From an uncultured Bacteroidota bacterium (GTDB lineage Bacteria; Bacteroidota; Bacteroidia; AKYH767-A; JABDAW01): a stretch of 64,000 bases of DNA. Under the pieces are notes generated by a model. It was not told the origin of the DNA. It made no database searches and worked only from the letters and a program-made list of their open reading frames with translations. Numbering within the stretch: position 1 is the first letter of the stretch; each line of letters starts with the position of its first letter. Positions 48,763 through 57,366 of the stretch are shown piece after piece. The position numbers and the translations under genes were made by a program. The stretch lies in assembly GCA_903844645.1 (NCBI GenBank), contig CAIMUP010000001.1:22858-86857 (forward strand), written 5' to 3'.

Positions 48763-49410
48763 TTACTCCCCTGAATTATCGTCTTTCTTCTGAATAAAAT
48801 CTCCGTTCTTCCAAGCGGAAATAAACTTCATCCAAGCTATCGGATTCAGCCAATTGTTAGGAGGTAATTGTCCGGCATAATACAATCTGTTTTGTTCTAA
48901 GTTTTGGGCATACATCTGGTTCGATTGTCCGTCCATCTTTATGTTTTTGGCAACGGAAGCCATCTCATGTCTTGAAAGATTCTTTTGAGCACGAGACATC
49001 GCATCATCGGGTACTCGCAATGCCATAAATGCCGACTTAAATTGTTCCTTTGTGGGCCAAGGATAAATGACTGCTTCTCGCAAAGTAATGGTATCTCTCG
49101 ACATCATTTGGATTAAGGAATAATGGTTTTGTTTCAACGTATCAGGAATGATATATCTTGCTTTCTTGAAGCCTATAGCGGTGAACTCAATCGTATCGTG
49201 TTTGGCGGCTACGAAAGAGAAAAATCCATAGAAATCGGTTATCGTTCCGCGCCATTGGTTCTTAATGGCGACTGTGGTGAAAGGCACTGGAATCAGGCTA
49301 TCGGCAGTTACGACTACGCCAGAGAATTGAACTAAAACACTATCATTATTCTGTGCCATGAGCAGGATAGGAAAACTTAAAACGAGGAGTACAAACAGGA
49401 TTTTTTTCAT
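48763..49410 (-). CDS. exported protein with carboxypeptidase-regulatory-like domain
   Basis: A 215-residue protein with a signal peptide (MKKILFVLLVLSFPILLMAQ). Residues about 25-105 form a CarboxypepD_reg-like beta domain: VQFSGVVVTADSLIPVPFTT, GTITDFYGFFSFVAAKHDTI, EFTAIGFKKARYIIP. The rest is helical with positively charged stretches and ends WLNPIAWMKFISAWKNGDF. Such domains form the N-terminal part of TonB-dependent receptors, but here no barrel follows, so it is a stand-alone periplasmic protein of unknown role. Convergent with rluB; only five bp separate the stops. Confidence 0.85.
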   Translation of the reverse strand: MKKILFVLLVLSFPILLMAQNNDSVLVQFSGVVVTADSLIPVPFTTVAIKNQWRGTITDFYGFFSFVAAKHDTIEFTAIGFKKARYIIPDTLKQNHYSLIQMMSRDTITLREAVIYPWPTKEQFKSAFMALRVPDDAMSRAQKNLSRHEMASVAKNIKMDGQSNQMYAQNLEQNRLYYAGQLPPNNWLNPIAWMKFISAWKNGDFIQKKDDNSGE

Positions 49411-49435
49411 TCTAATTTTATTATTATTAAGGGTG

Positions 49436-49443
49436 CAAAAGTA
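49436..49443 (-). promoter_or_regulatory. promoter -7 box of the carboxypeptidase-regulatory-like gene
   Basis: The reverse strand reads TACTTTTG (TAnnTTTG), 25 bp before the ATG at 49410. Confidence 0.5.
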
Positions 49444-49518
49444 ACCAAACGGACGGATGTTTTATTAAGTATAAATTCCTGGAAAAGAAATCCTTCATTA
49501 TCTCAAATCTATCAAATT

Positions 49519-49552
49519 AAAAAGCCTCCGAATAGGCTTCCGGAGGCTTTTT
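49519..49552 (-). terminator. intrinsic terminator (works in minus direction)
   Basis: Stem AAAAAGCCTCCG (49519-49530) with CGGAGGCTTTTT (49541-49552), ten-nt loop. It ends the orphan gene at 49582-50547 and separates it from the next minus-strand gene. Confidence 0.92.
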
Positions 49553-49581
49553 ATTGTTTGTTTCTAATTGTTTATTTTGTC

Positions 49582-50547
49582 TTATATTCCATTAATAGTA
49601 AACGTCAAATCTCCCGCAGTAGTAAGGTCTGCGTTCTTCACCATCACAAATTTATCAGCAGGATTGCCGAGCAAAGTATAGGCTATATTGGTTACCGTGG
49701 TATCTGCCGGAATAAAATACCAGACCAACACGGTACTCTTCGCGGTGGCTGCCAAGCCGACCCACAATCCGATACTTCCGTTATTCGTAATGGTTACCGT
49801 TTCGCCAAGTTTGAAAAGGTGGCTTAATATCTTTTTGATCGTTGCCTTGGGAACATAAACTTTCTTGATTTTTTGTTTCGCAGCTTTATAAATAAAGGTC
49901 ATTGGCAGGAACGCAATCGCCATCAAGGGTGTCAAAATATACACCATCATCAAGCCTAAATAAACATACCATACACCAGTCGTAGAATTATCAACCGCGA
50001 CTTTTACGGCAGCTTTATTGGTATTGACATTTACTTTTTCGGCAGTTTGGGCGGAAATATCGCCACCGATATGTGCCAACAAATCCACCGCAATCGCTCT
50101 TGCTGCATTCAATGTTGCATCGGTGCCGGTTGCCGTGATATAGGCTTGGACACGAGCCTTGACATTAAACCGTGATTCATTATAAAAACTCTCGGTTCCG
50201 CCCATCGTCAGGCGTGCATATTCGGCAGTCGTTTTGGCGTATGCTTTTTCGGTTTCAAAGAAGATTCCGTGAACGTGTGGCTGCATTCCTTTCATCGTCA
50301 ATTCGATGGTGCGGGTAGCCGATTTGCGATCCAAAATTTTACCAACCAATGCCGCTATGATGGCTTGCAAAACAGCATCCAGCGGGGTAAAATAATTATA
50401 CAAAGTCATGATTCTGGAATCGAGCAACCGCTTTACATACAGGGCTTCTTCGATGTATGTAGAGATGGTCCCGGCATTTTCGATGCTGCTTTTCATCGCC
50501 TTCTTAAAGGGATTTTTTACTAAGTTGGTTCCTGTTTTTTTTGCCAT
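49582..50547 (-). CDS. orphan protein (321 aa) with a membrane segment
   Basis: I do not recognise this protein. Start MAKKTGTNLVKNPFKKAMKS, then a helical region (STYIEEALYVKRLLDSRIMT, DAVLQAIIAALVGKILDRKS, ARAIAVDLLAHIGGDISAQT) up to about residue 180. Residues about 195-222 form a hydrophobic stretch (YVYLGLMMVYILTPLMAIAF), probably one or two membrane helices, followed by a basic segment (KAAKQKIKKVYVPKA). The last 80 residues are beta-rich (GETVTITNNGSIGLWVGLAA ... AGDLTFTINGI). It shares the plan helical N-half plus small beta C-half with the orphan proteins at 20440 and 56251 and is also preceded by an array (J). Confidence 0.75.
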   Translation of the reverse strand: MAKKTGTNLVKNPFKKAMKSSIENAGTISTYIEEALYVKRLLDSRIMTLYNYFTPLDAVLQAIIAALVGKILDRKSATRTIELTMKGMQPHVHGIFFETEKAYAKTTAEYARLTMGGTESFYNESRFNVKARVQAYITATGTDATLNAARAIAVDLLAHIGGDISAQTAEKVNVNTNKAAVKVAVDNSTTGVWYVYLGLMMVYILTPLMAIAFLPMTFIYKAAKQKIKKVYVPKATIKKILSHLFKLGETVTITNNGSIGLWVGLAATAKSTVLVWYFIPADTTVTNIAYTLLGNPADKFVMVKNADLTTAGDLTFTINGI

Positions 50548-50602
50548 TTTACTTTTGATTTTTATTTATTACCGTTAGAAAGCTTGATATTTTTCATTGG
50601 CA

Positions 50603-50635
50603 CAAAACTACATAAATTTTTATAACTCTACCAAA
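50603..50635 (-). promoter_or_regulatory. promoter of the orphan gene at 49582
   Basis: The reverse strand reads TTTG (50632-50635), a 21-bp spacer, then TAGTTTTG (50603-50610), 55 bp before the ATG. The following stretch to 50854 is strongly A/T-rich without other recognisable features. Confidence 0.6.
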
Positions 50636-50854
50636 CATTTTTCTCATATTTTTGATTTTCCTTGTTTCAATGTAAGATTTTAAAAACATTCTCAAATCTA
50701 TTTACATAGAGTTACATGATTTCAAAAATATTTTTTGAGGTCAAAACTTTTTTGAAATTTTTATTTTTTGAAGGTTTTTTGAAGCTATTTGTTCACAAAT
50801 TAGCTCCAAAAAGTTCTTCCAAAACCATTTCAAAAGAGGAAAAAAGGGACAAAA

Positions 50855-51065
50855 AGACTTTTGGAACGTAAGCCAATTAGGTAATGCTCCAAAAGAGTTC
50901 TTTTGGAACATTAGCAATAGTGTAAAGTATCTGAAAATGTTCTATTGGAACATTAGCAATAATGCAAAACATTCAAAAGAGTTCTTTTGGAGCATTAGCA
51001 ATAAAGGAAAGTATCCAAAAGTGTACTTTGAGAACTTTCCTTTATTGCTAATGTCCCAAAAGAAC
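50855..51065. repeat. tandem array J with 42-bp units and a 32-bp terminal hairpin
   Basis: Five units of about 42 bp (starts about 50855, then 50897, 50939, 50981, 51023), that is twice 21 bp. Core of the unit: GTTCTTTTGGAACATTAGCA. The last unit is inverted relative to the previous one: 50981-51012 pairs with 51034-51065 over 32 bp with two mismatches (20 bp perfect in the inner part, CATTAGCAATAAAGGAAAGT), loop of 21 nt. Lies between two divergent genes. Confidence 0.88.
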
Positions 51066-51222
51066 ATTTTCATCAAAACCTCCAAAACGCACTTTCCAGG
51101 AATTGGAAATCGAGGCTGAAAAGCGATTCTGGAATACGGCGAACACTCCTTATATATAGGCAGCATTTTGAGGATTTCCCCAAGCGACCATTCTCCATGA
51201 ATCTTTTGAATCAAAAATTTTA

Positions 51223-51230
51223 TAATTTTG
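51223..51230 (+). promoter_or_regulatory. promoter -7 box of the 176-aa gene
   Basis: TAATTTTG matches TAnnTTTG, 19 bp before the ATG at 51250; -33 element unclear. Confidence 0.45.
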
Positions 51231-51249
51231 TCGGCATGGGAAATATAAA

Positions 51250-51780
51250 ATGATGAAACCAATTACAAGGGATATTATAACAGCTGCAGATGATTTTTTC
51301 TTTACGCTTAGCGATGAATTGTTGGAGGAAAAGGTGGAAGAATTCTACACGCGACAGTATGAATTATGTCAATATCTTTTCAAAAACCTTGATAAATTAA
51401 GTTGTGGCGACCAAGTAGATTTGATGGCAAGGCTGGCTTTGGTAATTGACTATTGCTTTAACTCCTATCATATTAAATTGGATGCGATAGAGCTGGCAAC
51501 CATTAAGAATTTTTTGGAATGGCGTAGTGAAAAGTTTGAAGAGTTGACTAAATCTTCACAAGAAGCTACTCTAACCTTTGTTGAATTTGTGAACTCCTTC
51601 GGTAGTTGGGGTCAGGATGATTTATTGACTTATTTGAATCATCGCTTGGAGAACAATGTCAATGATGAATACGATGAGAAAGAAGATTATGATGACAAAG
51701 CAGTATTCATGATTACTCTGATGTCGCTTTGTTTTATTTATCAACAAGAATTGCGGAAGCAGATGGAGGTGGTGAATTGA
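51250..51780 (+). CDS. hypothetical helical protein (176 aa)
   Basis: Not recognised. No signal peptide or membrane helix. The sequence is almost wholly helical and acidic (DELLEEKVEEFYTRQYELCQ, QVDLMARLALVIDYCFNSYH, NVNDEYDEKEDYDDKAVFM). It resembles small alpha-helical adaptor or immunity-type proteins, but nothing specific supports that. It lies 82 bp upstream of guaA in the same direction, which has its own promoter. Confidence 0.7.
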   Translation: MMKPITRDIITAADDFFFTLSDELLEEKVEEFYTRQYELCQYLFKNLDKLSCGDQVDLMARLALVIDYCFNSYHIKLDAIELATIKNFLEWRSEKFEELTKSSQEATLTFVEFVNSFGSWGQDDLLTYLNHRLENNVNDEYDEKEDYDDKAVFMITLMSLCFIYQQELRKQMEVVN

Positions 51781-51850
51781 ATTGATTTCCCTCTTTCTTC
51801 CCCCTCCTCCTTCGCCCCAAAGATTTCCTAATTTATAACCTATCATTTTC

Positions 51851-51858
51851 TATCTTTG
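51851..51858 (+). promoter_or_regulatory. guaA promoter -7 box, very short leader
   Basis: TATCTTTG ends only four bases before the guaA ATG at 51863, so the mRNA is expected to be leaderless or nearly so. Confidence 0.6.
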
Positions 51859-51862
51859 CCCC

Positions 51863-53392
51863 ATGCAAGATACTATATTAATCGTTGATTTCGGGTCGCA
51901 ATATACCCAGCTCATAGCCCGCAGGATAAGGGAATTGAATGTTTATTGTGAGATACATCCCTTCCATAAAATCCCTGTCATTACAGACGAAATAAAAGGA
52001 ATCATCCTTTCCGGCAGCCCCGCTTCGGTAAGAGAGGAAAAGTCTCCGCAAATAAATACCAAAGGCATCATGGGGAAGCTGCCATTGCTCGGTGTATGTT
52101 ACGGTGCACAGCTCCTTGCCCATCAAAATGGTGGCGAAGTAAAAGCCAGTAATAACCGCGAATATGGTCGCTCAAACCTGAATGAAATATCTTTGGATAA
52201 TGATTTATTAAAAGGCATGACGAAGGGTTCGCAAGTGTGGATGTCTCATGCCGATACCATCTTTTCCATCCCTGATAACTTTGAATTAATAGGCAGCACC
52301 AATGATGTCAAGATGGCTGCCTTCAAAGTGAAAGGCGAAGATACTTATGGCATCCAGTTTCATCCCGAAGTAACCCATTCTACCGAAGGGAAAATCTTGC
52401 TGCAAAACTTTGTAGTGAATATCTGCAAATGCAAACAAGACTGGACTCCGGCTTCGTTTATTGAGAGCACTATCGAACATTTACAAGCAACTTTAGGGAA
52501 TGATAAAGTAGTCCTTGGATTGAGTGGTGGCGTGGATAGTACGGTCGCTGCAATGCTCTTGCATAAGGCTATTGGCAAGAATCTTTATTGCATCTTTGTG
52601 GATAATGGATTGTTGCGCAAAGATGAATTTGAAACTGTCTTGGATTCCTATAAACATCAAGGATTGAATGTTGTTGGCGTTAATGCAAAGGATCGTTTCT
52701 TGAATGCTTTAGAAGGTGTTTCAGATCCCGAAACAAAGCGTAAAATAATAGGAGGAAATTTCATTGATGTTTTCGATGAAGAAGCCCATAAAGTGAAAGA
52801 TGTGAAGTGGCTGGGGCAAGGAACTATTTATCCCGATGTGATAGAAAGCGTGAGCGTTAATGGACCTTCTGCAACTATTAAATCCCACCATAATGTAGGA
52901 GGCTTGCCGGAGAAGATGCACCTAAAGATTGTAGAACCTTTGAAGTCTTTATTTAAAGATGAGGTGAGAAGAGTGGGTGGAGAATTGGGAATTGATAAGA
53001 GTTTCTTGGATCGTCATCCCTTCCCTGGTCCTGGATTAGCGATAAGAATAATAGGAGAGATTACTAAAGAACGAGTTCGCATTCTTCAAGAAGCCGATGC
53101 TATCTTTATTAATGGATTGAAGGAACATAATTTATATAATTCGGTGTGGCAAGCAGGGGCTATATTCCTTCCTGTTCAGGCTGTTGGCGTGATGGGCGAT
53201 GAACGAACTTATGAGAATGTAATTTGTCTTAGAGCAGTAACCAGTACCGATGGAATGACTGCTGATTTCAGCCATCTTCCACATGAGTTCTTAGCAAGAA
53301 TGTCGAATGATATTATCAATAAAGTCAAAGGAATTAATCGTGTGGTATATGATATAAGTTCCAAGCCACCGGCTACTATTGAGTGGGAATAG
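51863..53392 (+). CDS. guaA: GMP synthase (glutamine-hydrolysing)
   Basis: A 509-residue enzyme converting XMP to GMP with ATP and glutamine. The glutamine amidotransferase domain has Cys79 ([10 protein letters not shown]), His167 and Glu169 ([10 protein letters not shown]). The ATP pyrophosphatase P-loop is SGGVDSTV (221-228), and the C-terminal dimerisation domain ends [20 protein letters not shown]. Complete and of normal length. Stop codon is TAG. The following LysM gene begins 28 bp after the stop. Confidence 0.98.
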   Translation: MQDTILIVDFGSQYTQLIARRIRELNVYCEIHPFHKIPVITDEIKGIILSGSPASVREEKSPQINTKGIMGKLPLLGVCYGAQLLAHQNGGEVKASNNREYGRSNLNEISLDNDLLKGMTKGSQVWMSHADTIFSIPDNFELIGSTNDVKMAAFKVKGEDTYGIQFHPEVTHSTEGKILLQNFVVNICKCKQDWTPASFIESTIEHLQATLGNDKVVLGLSGGVDSTVAAMLLHKAIGKNLYCIFVDNGLLRKDEFETVLDSYKHQGLNVVGVNAKDRFLNALEGVSDPETKRKIIGGNFIDVFDEEAHKVKDVKWLGQGTIYPDVIESVSVNGPSATIKSHHNVGGLPEKMHLKIVEPLKSLFKDEVRRVGGELGIDKSFLDRHPFPGPGLAIRIIGEITKERVRILQEADAIFINGLKEHNLYNSVWQAGAIFLPVQAVGVMGDERTYENVICLRAVTSTDGMTADFSHLPHEFLARMSNDIINKVKGINRVVYDISSKPPATIEWE

Positions 53393-53420
53393 GATGGGTT
53401 TAAGGTTTAATATTGTTGGG

Positions 53421-54848
53421 ATGAAGAAGTTTTTCATTGTTGTTTTTGTTCTATTGATTATTGCTGGCAAAACCTTTGCACAAGGCAATGCTCATAGTGA
53501 TTCCATTAAGGTGATTAATGGCAAGGAATTCTACAATCATAAGATTCAAAAGGGAGAAACTTTATCGGAGCTTGCTAAGGAATATCATCTTACAATAAAG
53601 GAGATTGAAGATGCTAACCCAAAACTTGGAAAGGCTCTGAAAGCGGGTAAATACATCTATATTCCTTATAAAGAACATAAGGTCAAACATGAACAGGCTC
53701 CAGTTGATTCTGCAAAGATAAAACCTGCAAAGCCTTCCAATGAAACGATGAATGTTGCTTTGTTGATGCGGCTTAATTTCCCTGTTATTAATGAAGAAGA
53801 TACTACTCACGATAAACCAATTTTCTTTGAACAAAAGGAGAATGCCAGCACAAATTCTTCCCTGGAATTCTACGAAGGAGTTATGGCTGCATTGGATAGT
53901 TTGAAGAAGCTGGGGATTAAAGTGAACCTCAATACTTTCGATTATCCCGAAGAAGTTGAGGATCAAAATAAGTTCCTTACTAATCCTGAATTGAAGAAGA
54001 TGAATCTTATTATTGCCGAAGTATTTAGTCCGCAGATAGAGAAGATTGCGAGCTATGCTAAGATGAATAAGATACCGATGATTTATCCCTTTTCTAATAT
54101 TGCTTTGATTGAAGAAAACCCTTATATTGCCATCCTTTCGCCATCATTGAATACGCAATATAAGTTGATGGCGAAGTTCATTTCCGAGCATTACAGATTC
54201 GATAATATTATCATCCTTCACACTAACTCTGTAAAGGAAAAGGAGATTGATTCTATCTACACAGAAATCATTGAAAAGCCCTGGGCAAGTAGTGGTAACA
54301 AGCATACCGTCAAGCATATTAATATCTATGGAAAGGAACTCGACATCATCAAGAAAAGCCTTGATACTGCTGGTGAAAATATCATCATTGCAAATACGCA
54401 GGATGAAGCTACTATCGTTGATTTGCTAGGCAAACTCAATACCTATCGTGCCGATTACGACATTACTTTAATCGGGTCTTCTAAGTGGGAGAACTATGAA
54501 ACCCTCGACATTGATTACTTACAGAATCTCGACTTCCATTGCTTCACTACTAACTTTATCAATCAGGATGATTCGCTTTTGAAAGTATTCTTTGATAACT
54601 TCTTCGCCAAGTACCATTATGAACCAACGATATACACCCTCAAAGGCTATGACATCATGAATTATTTTGGGAATGCCTTTATGCGTTTCAATGGGATTAA
54701 GTTTGAAGGCAAGATGCTTGAATACCGCATGAAAGGCTTGAGTACGAGCTTTGACTTCAAGAAAAGCATTGAGGCAAACGGCTTGGAGAATCAATACATA
54801 CACGTGGTGAAGTACGATGACTTCCGAGTAAAGAAAGCCAATGAATAA
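53421..54848 (+). CDS. exported LysM-domain protein with periplasmic-binding-like domain
   Basis: A 475-residue protein. ATG at 53421 gives MKKFFIVVFVLLIIAGKTFA, a clear signal peptide; the longer frame from 53379 would overlap guaA. One LysM domain follows (about 38-83: KIQKGETLSELAKEYHLTIK, then KAGKYIYIPY), which should bind peptidoglycan. Residues about 110-450 resemble a type I periplasmic-binding fold (YEGVMAALDSLKKLGIKVNL, IIILHTNSVKEKEIDSIYTE, ADYDITLIGSSKWENYETLD), as in amino-acid receptor-like ABC binding proteins. No transport genes are next to it; it precedes mltG by six bp, suggesting a cell-wall role. Confidence 0.88.
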   Translation: MKKFFIVVFVLLIIAGKTFAQGNAHSDSIKVINGKEFYNHKIQKGETLSELAKEYHLTIKEIEDANPKLGKALKAGKYIYIPYKEHKVKHEQAPVDSAKIKPAKPSNETMNVALLMRLNFPVINEEDTTHDKPIFFEQKENASTNSSLEFYEGVMAALDSLKKLGIKVNLNTFDYPEEVEDQNKFLTNPELKKMNLIIAEVFSPQIEKIASYAKMNKIPMIYPFSNIALIEENPYIAILSPSLNTQYKLMAKFISEHYRFDNIIILHTNSVKEKEIDSIYTEIIEKPWASSGNKHTVKHINIYGKELDIIKKSLDTAGENIIIANTQDEATIVDLLGKLNTYRADYDITLIGSSKWENYETLDIDYLQNLDFHCFTTNFINQDDSLLKVFFDNFFAKYHYEPTIYTLKGYDIMNYFGNAFMRFNGIKFEGKMLEYRMKGLSTSFDFKKSIEANGLENQYIHVVKYDDFRVKKANE

Positions 54849-54854
54849 CCTGTG

Positions 54855-55925
54855 ATGGGGAAGAAGAAATCAACCAAAGGAAGCACTCCTAAAACGAAAA
54901 GGATTATTCTGATTATCGTCGGGGTATTGGTTTTATTGGGCGGCATTTCGGCGTATGTCTTCTATACTAATTTCCTGCAAAGCAATACCAATCCGAACAT
55001 CAAAAGGGATGTCTTTATCTTCATTAAAACAGGTTCTTCGTTGCAAGATGTGGAAACGATGCTGAAGAATCGCGAAATATTATTAAGCACCACCACCTTT
55101 GATTTTGCTGCTGGTTTGATGAATTACAAAAACAACATTCATCCCGGCAGATACCTCCTCCGTCCTCATGCCAACAACAAAAATCTTATCAAGTTATTAA
55201 AATCCGGCGTGCAGATTCCTTACAAACTTTCATACCAAACTATTCATACCAAATACGATCTCGCAGGAAAGATTTCTCAACAGATAGAGACGGACAGTTC
55301 AGCCATTCTACGCATCATCGAGAGCGATTCATTCAAGACGAAATACAAATCTGATAACGACAATGTTCTTTCCTTTTTCATCCCCGATTCGTCCGTCTAT
55401 CTTTATACCACAACCACCGCCGACTTCATGAATGATTGCTCAAATAATTACACTGAATTCTGGACGGATGACAACATCCATAAAGCAAAAGCAATGAACC
55501 TCACAAAGGCTCAAATCTCCACGCTGGCGAGCATTGTGGAACGCGAGACCGCCAAGGATGCCGAGAAGCCGATGATAGCCGGACTCTACTTCAATCGTCT
55601 CCGTAAGAAGGGGCAGAAACTGGAAGCCGACCCCACGGTTATCTATGCCCTCGGCGACTGGTCGAAGCAGCGGGTGTACAATGTGGACCTCGAAGTTAAT
55701 TCACCCTACAACACCTACAAATACGAGGGTTTGCCGCCCGGTCCTATCTGCGTGCCGTCCCTCGCTTCGCTGAATGCGGTGTTGAATTATGCCCATCACG
55801 ATTACTTCTATATGTGTGCCAAGGAAGACTTTTCGGGCTACCATAATTTCGCCAAAACACTCGCCGAACACAAGGCGAATGCAAAGAGATATTATGCCGA
55901 ATTAAAGCGACGAAATATTCATTAA
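54855..55925 (+). CDS. mltG: endolytic murein transglycosylase MltG
   Basis: A 356-residue membrane-anchored enzyme that cuts nascent peptidoglycan strands and may set glycan length. ATG at 54855 chosen (a GTG lies one codon earlier). Basic N-terminus, one transmembrane helix (IILIIVGVLVLLGGISAYVF), a LysM-like segment, then the YceG domain. Catalytic Glu229 lies in ASIVERETAKDAEKP (equivalent to E. coli Glu218), followed by GLYFNRLRKKGQKLEADPTV and SPYNTYKYEGLPPGPICVPS. Complete. Co-transcribed with the LysM protein. Confidence 0.96.
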   Translation: MGKKKSTKGSTPKTKRIILIIVGVLVLLGGISAYVFYTNFLQSNTNPNIKRDVFIFIKTGSSLQDVETMLKNREILLSTTTFDFAAGLMNYKNNIHPGRYLLRPHANNKNLIKLLKSGVQIPYKLSYQTIHTKYDLAGKISQQIETDSSAILRIIESDSFKTKYKSDNDNVLSFFIPDSSVYLYTTTTADFMNDCSNNYTEFWTDDNIHKAKAMNLTKAQISTLASIVERETAKDAEKPMIAGLYFNRLRKKGQKLEADPTVIYALGDWSKQRVYNVDLEVNSPYNTYKYEGLPPGPICVPSLASLNAVLNYAHHDYFYMCAKEDFSGYHNFAKTLAEHKANAKRYYAELKRRNIH

Positions 55926-56037
55926 GTTACTCGTTATATTCATCATCGTCGTGTTGATGCTCCCAAAAGGTCGCAATCACACAACGATGTAAGAATAATT
56001 GGTTATCGGAAGAGACTGGACAACTATAAAATAGTTG

Positions 56038-56211
56038 TCAAATCTTGTCTAATTTTTTTTGCACAATCAATGCTGCAATAATAAATGCTAATCCCAGACC
56101 TTTAAGAAAATCACCTAATGAGTCTGGGGTATTAAAAAAGTGTCTCGTAAATAATGTAAAGCTCATCAATAGAGTTCCTGCAAGTAGTAATAAAATTGTT
56201 TGTTTTTTCAT
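56038..56211 (-). CDS. small membrane protein (57 aa)
   Basis: A short frame that starts MKKQTILLLLAGTLLMSFTL and ends LAFIIAALIVQKKLDKI: two hydrophobic helices separated by a short polar loop (HFFNTPDSLGDFLKG). It lies 39 bp downstream of the orphan gene 56251-57213 in the same direction. A hairpin (ACAACTAT / ATAGTTGT, 56020-56038) overlaps its stop. Family unknown, but composition and codon pattern look real. Confidence 0.6.
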   Translation of the reverse strand: MKKQTILLLLAGTLLMSFTLFTRHFFNTPDSLGDFLKGLGLAFIIAALIVQKKLDKI

Positions 56212-56250
56212 TTTAATAATTTATAATTTATAATTCCCCATTCATAATTA

Positions 56251-57213
56251 TCACTTCACCCTCCCACACTTCACCTTAATATCCCTATCCCCCGTATTAG
56301 TAATAATAATCTTATCCCCGCTCCCCGGAATCTCCAACTTCTTCTTAGAAACCTTAGTATTATAAATCAAATCAATCCCCACACTACAAACCCCCGTCTT
56401 CAAATTCTGCCGACAAACCTTCGCACTACCCCCCTCCGTCAACAACGTCATCTCCAGCAACTCCCGCTGCGTCGGCTTCACCAACCAACAAATACTCTCA
56501 TTCCGCCTCACCACCCTATCCACAGGCGAAGGAGCCACCGCCGGAGTAACCGTACTCAAAATAGCATTCTTCGTAGCCTTCTTCTTCAAAGTAATATTCC
56601 CCTGCACCACAGCCATCGCCCGCATCGCCTTAATCACCCGCATATTCGTCTTCATCACCGTCTTCACAATCAACCTATCCGCCACACTCAAATCACTAAT
56701 ATCAATCTCAAGATCCAACTTTTGAGTCACCACACCCCACACCAAATTATGCCCCGTAGTAATAGAAGTAATATTAGCAGTCAAAAACCCCTTCGCATTC
56801 AACGCCGCCGTATTCCCGCCAGCCCCAATCCGCGCCATCAAACTCACATAACTAATATGAAAAAGATAAACATTCCGATCCCGAATCCCCTTCAAAACAT
56901 TCCCCACACCAAACGAACCCTTACTATCAGTAATCGAACCATCACCAATACACAAATCCAACTTATAATCCAAATTCCCCATAATAGGAATCAAAGAATC
57001 CAAATAAGCATCCCTAATAATCGTCTTACCCTCATCCAACTCCATCAAATTATCCGGACTCAACATCTCCGAAACAGCATTAATCTCCGGCACCCACACC
57101 GTAGCCTCAAACGTCCCAGCCAACGAAGGATCAAACAAATCCACAGCCGTTTTATTATCATCATACAACCCCTTCGCCGCCATCGAAAACCCAACCACAT
57201 ACATTAATTTCAT
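56251..57213 (-). CDS. orphan protein (320 aa) after array M
   Basis: I do not recognise this protein. It begins MKLMYVVGFSMAAKGLYDDN without a proper signal peptide. The first two thirds are mixed helical (DAYLDSLIPIMGNLDYKLDL, LSVADRLIVKTVMKTNMRVI), and the end is a small beta domain (KKLEIPGSGDKIIITNTGD, DIKVKCGRVK) with Cys residues in WLVKPTQ-like and GVCSVGIDL contexts. Codon use is peculiar: on the minus strand it is rich in G-ending and T-ending codons, and the plus strand looks very C/A-rich compared with neighbours, hinting at different origin. It is divergent from rpsU, with array M between. Confidence 0.75.
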   Translation of the reverse strand: MKLMYVVGFSMAAKGLYDDNKTAVDLFDPSLAGTFEATVWVPEINAVSEMLSPDNLMELDEGKTIIRDAYLDSLIPIMGNLDYKLDLCIGDGSITDSKGSFGVGNVLKGIRDRNVYLFHISYVSLMARIGAGGNTAALNAKGFLTANITSITTGHNLVWGVVTQKLDLEIDISDLSVADRLIVKTVMKTNMRVIKAMRAMAVVQGNITLKKKATKNAILSTVTPAVAPSPVDRVVRRNESICWLVKPTQRELLEMTLLTEGGSAKVCRQNLKTGVCSVGIDLIYNTKVSKKKLEIPGSGDKIIITNTGDRDIKVKCGRVK

Positions 57214-57237
57214 AAGCCTATTTTTTTAATTAGGATG

Positions 57238-57245
57238 CAAAAATA
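57238..57245 (-). promoter_or_regulatory. promoter -7 box of the orphan gene at 56251
   Basis: The reverse strand reads TATTTTTG (TAnnTTTG), 24 bp before the ATG at 57213. Confidence 0.5.
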
Positions 57246-57301
57246 CACATTCCTTTTGAATAATAAAAGTTTCCACCAATAATAAATGAAAATACCCCCC
57301 T

Positions 57302-57353
57302 ATTTCAATCCTGACAGGCAATCGCTTTTCGCGATTTCCTGTAAGGTTGAAAT
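57302..57353 (+). repeat. dispersed palindromic element, copy 5
   Basis: Core ACAGGCAATCGC - TTTTC - GCGATTTCCTGT with a changed loop. Outer arms ATTTCAA (57302-57308) and TTGAAAT (57347-57353) are perfectly complementary and unlike those of copies 1-4. Confidence 0.8.
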
Positions 57354-57366
57354 CATCCGCCCCTCT

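Noticed and set aside
53379..53420. Upstream start for the LysM protein
   Set aside because: It overlaps the guaA end and would hide the signal peptide; ATG at 53421 gives a proper one.
56045..56233. Plus-strand 62-codon frame
   Set aside because: The antisense frame 56038-56211 encodes a plausible two-helix membrane protein; the plus frame lacks coding character.
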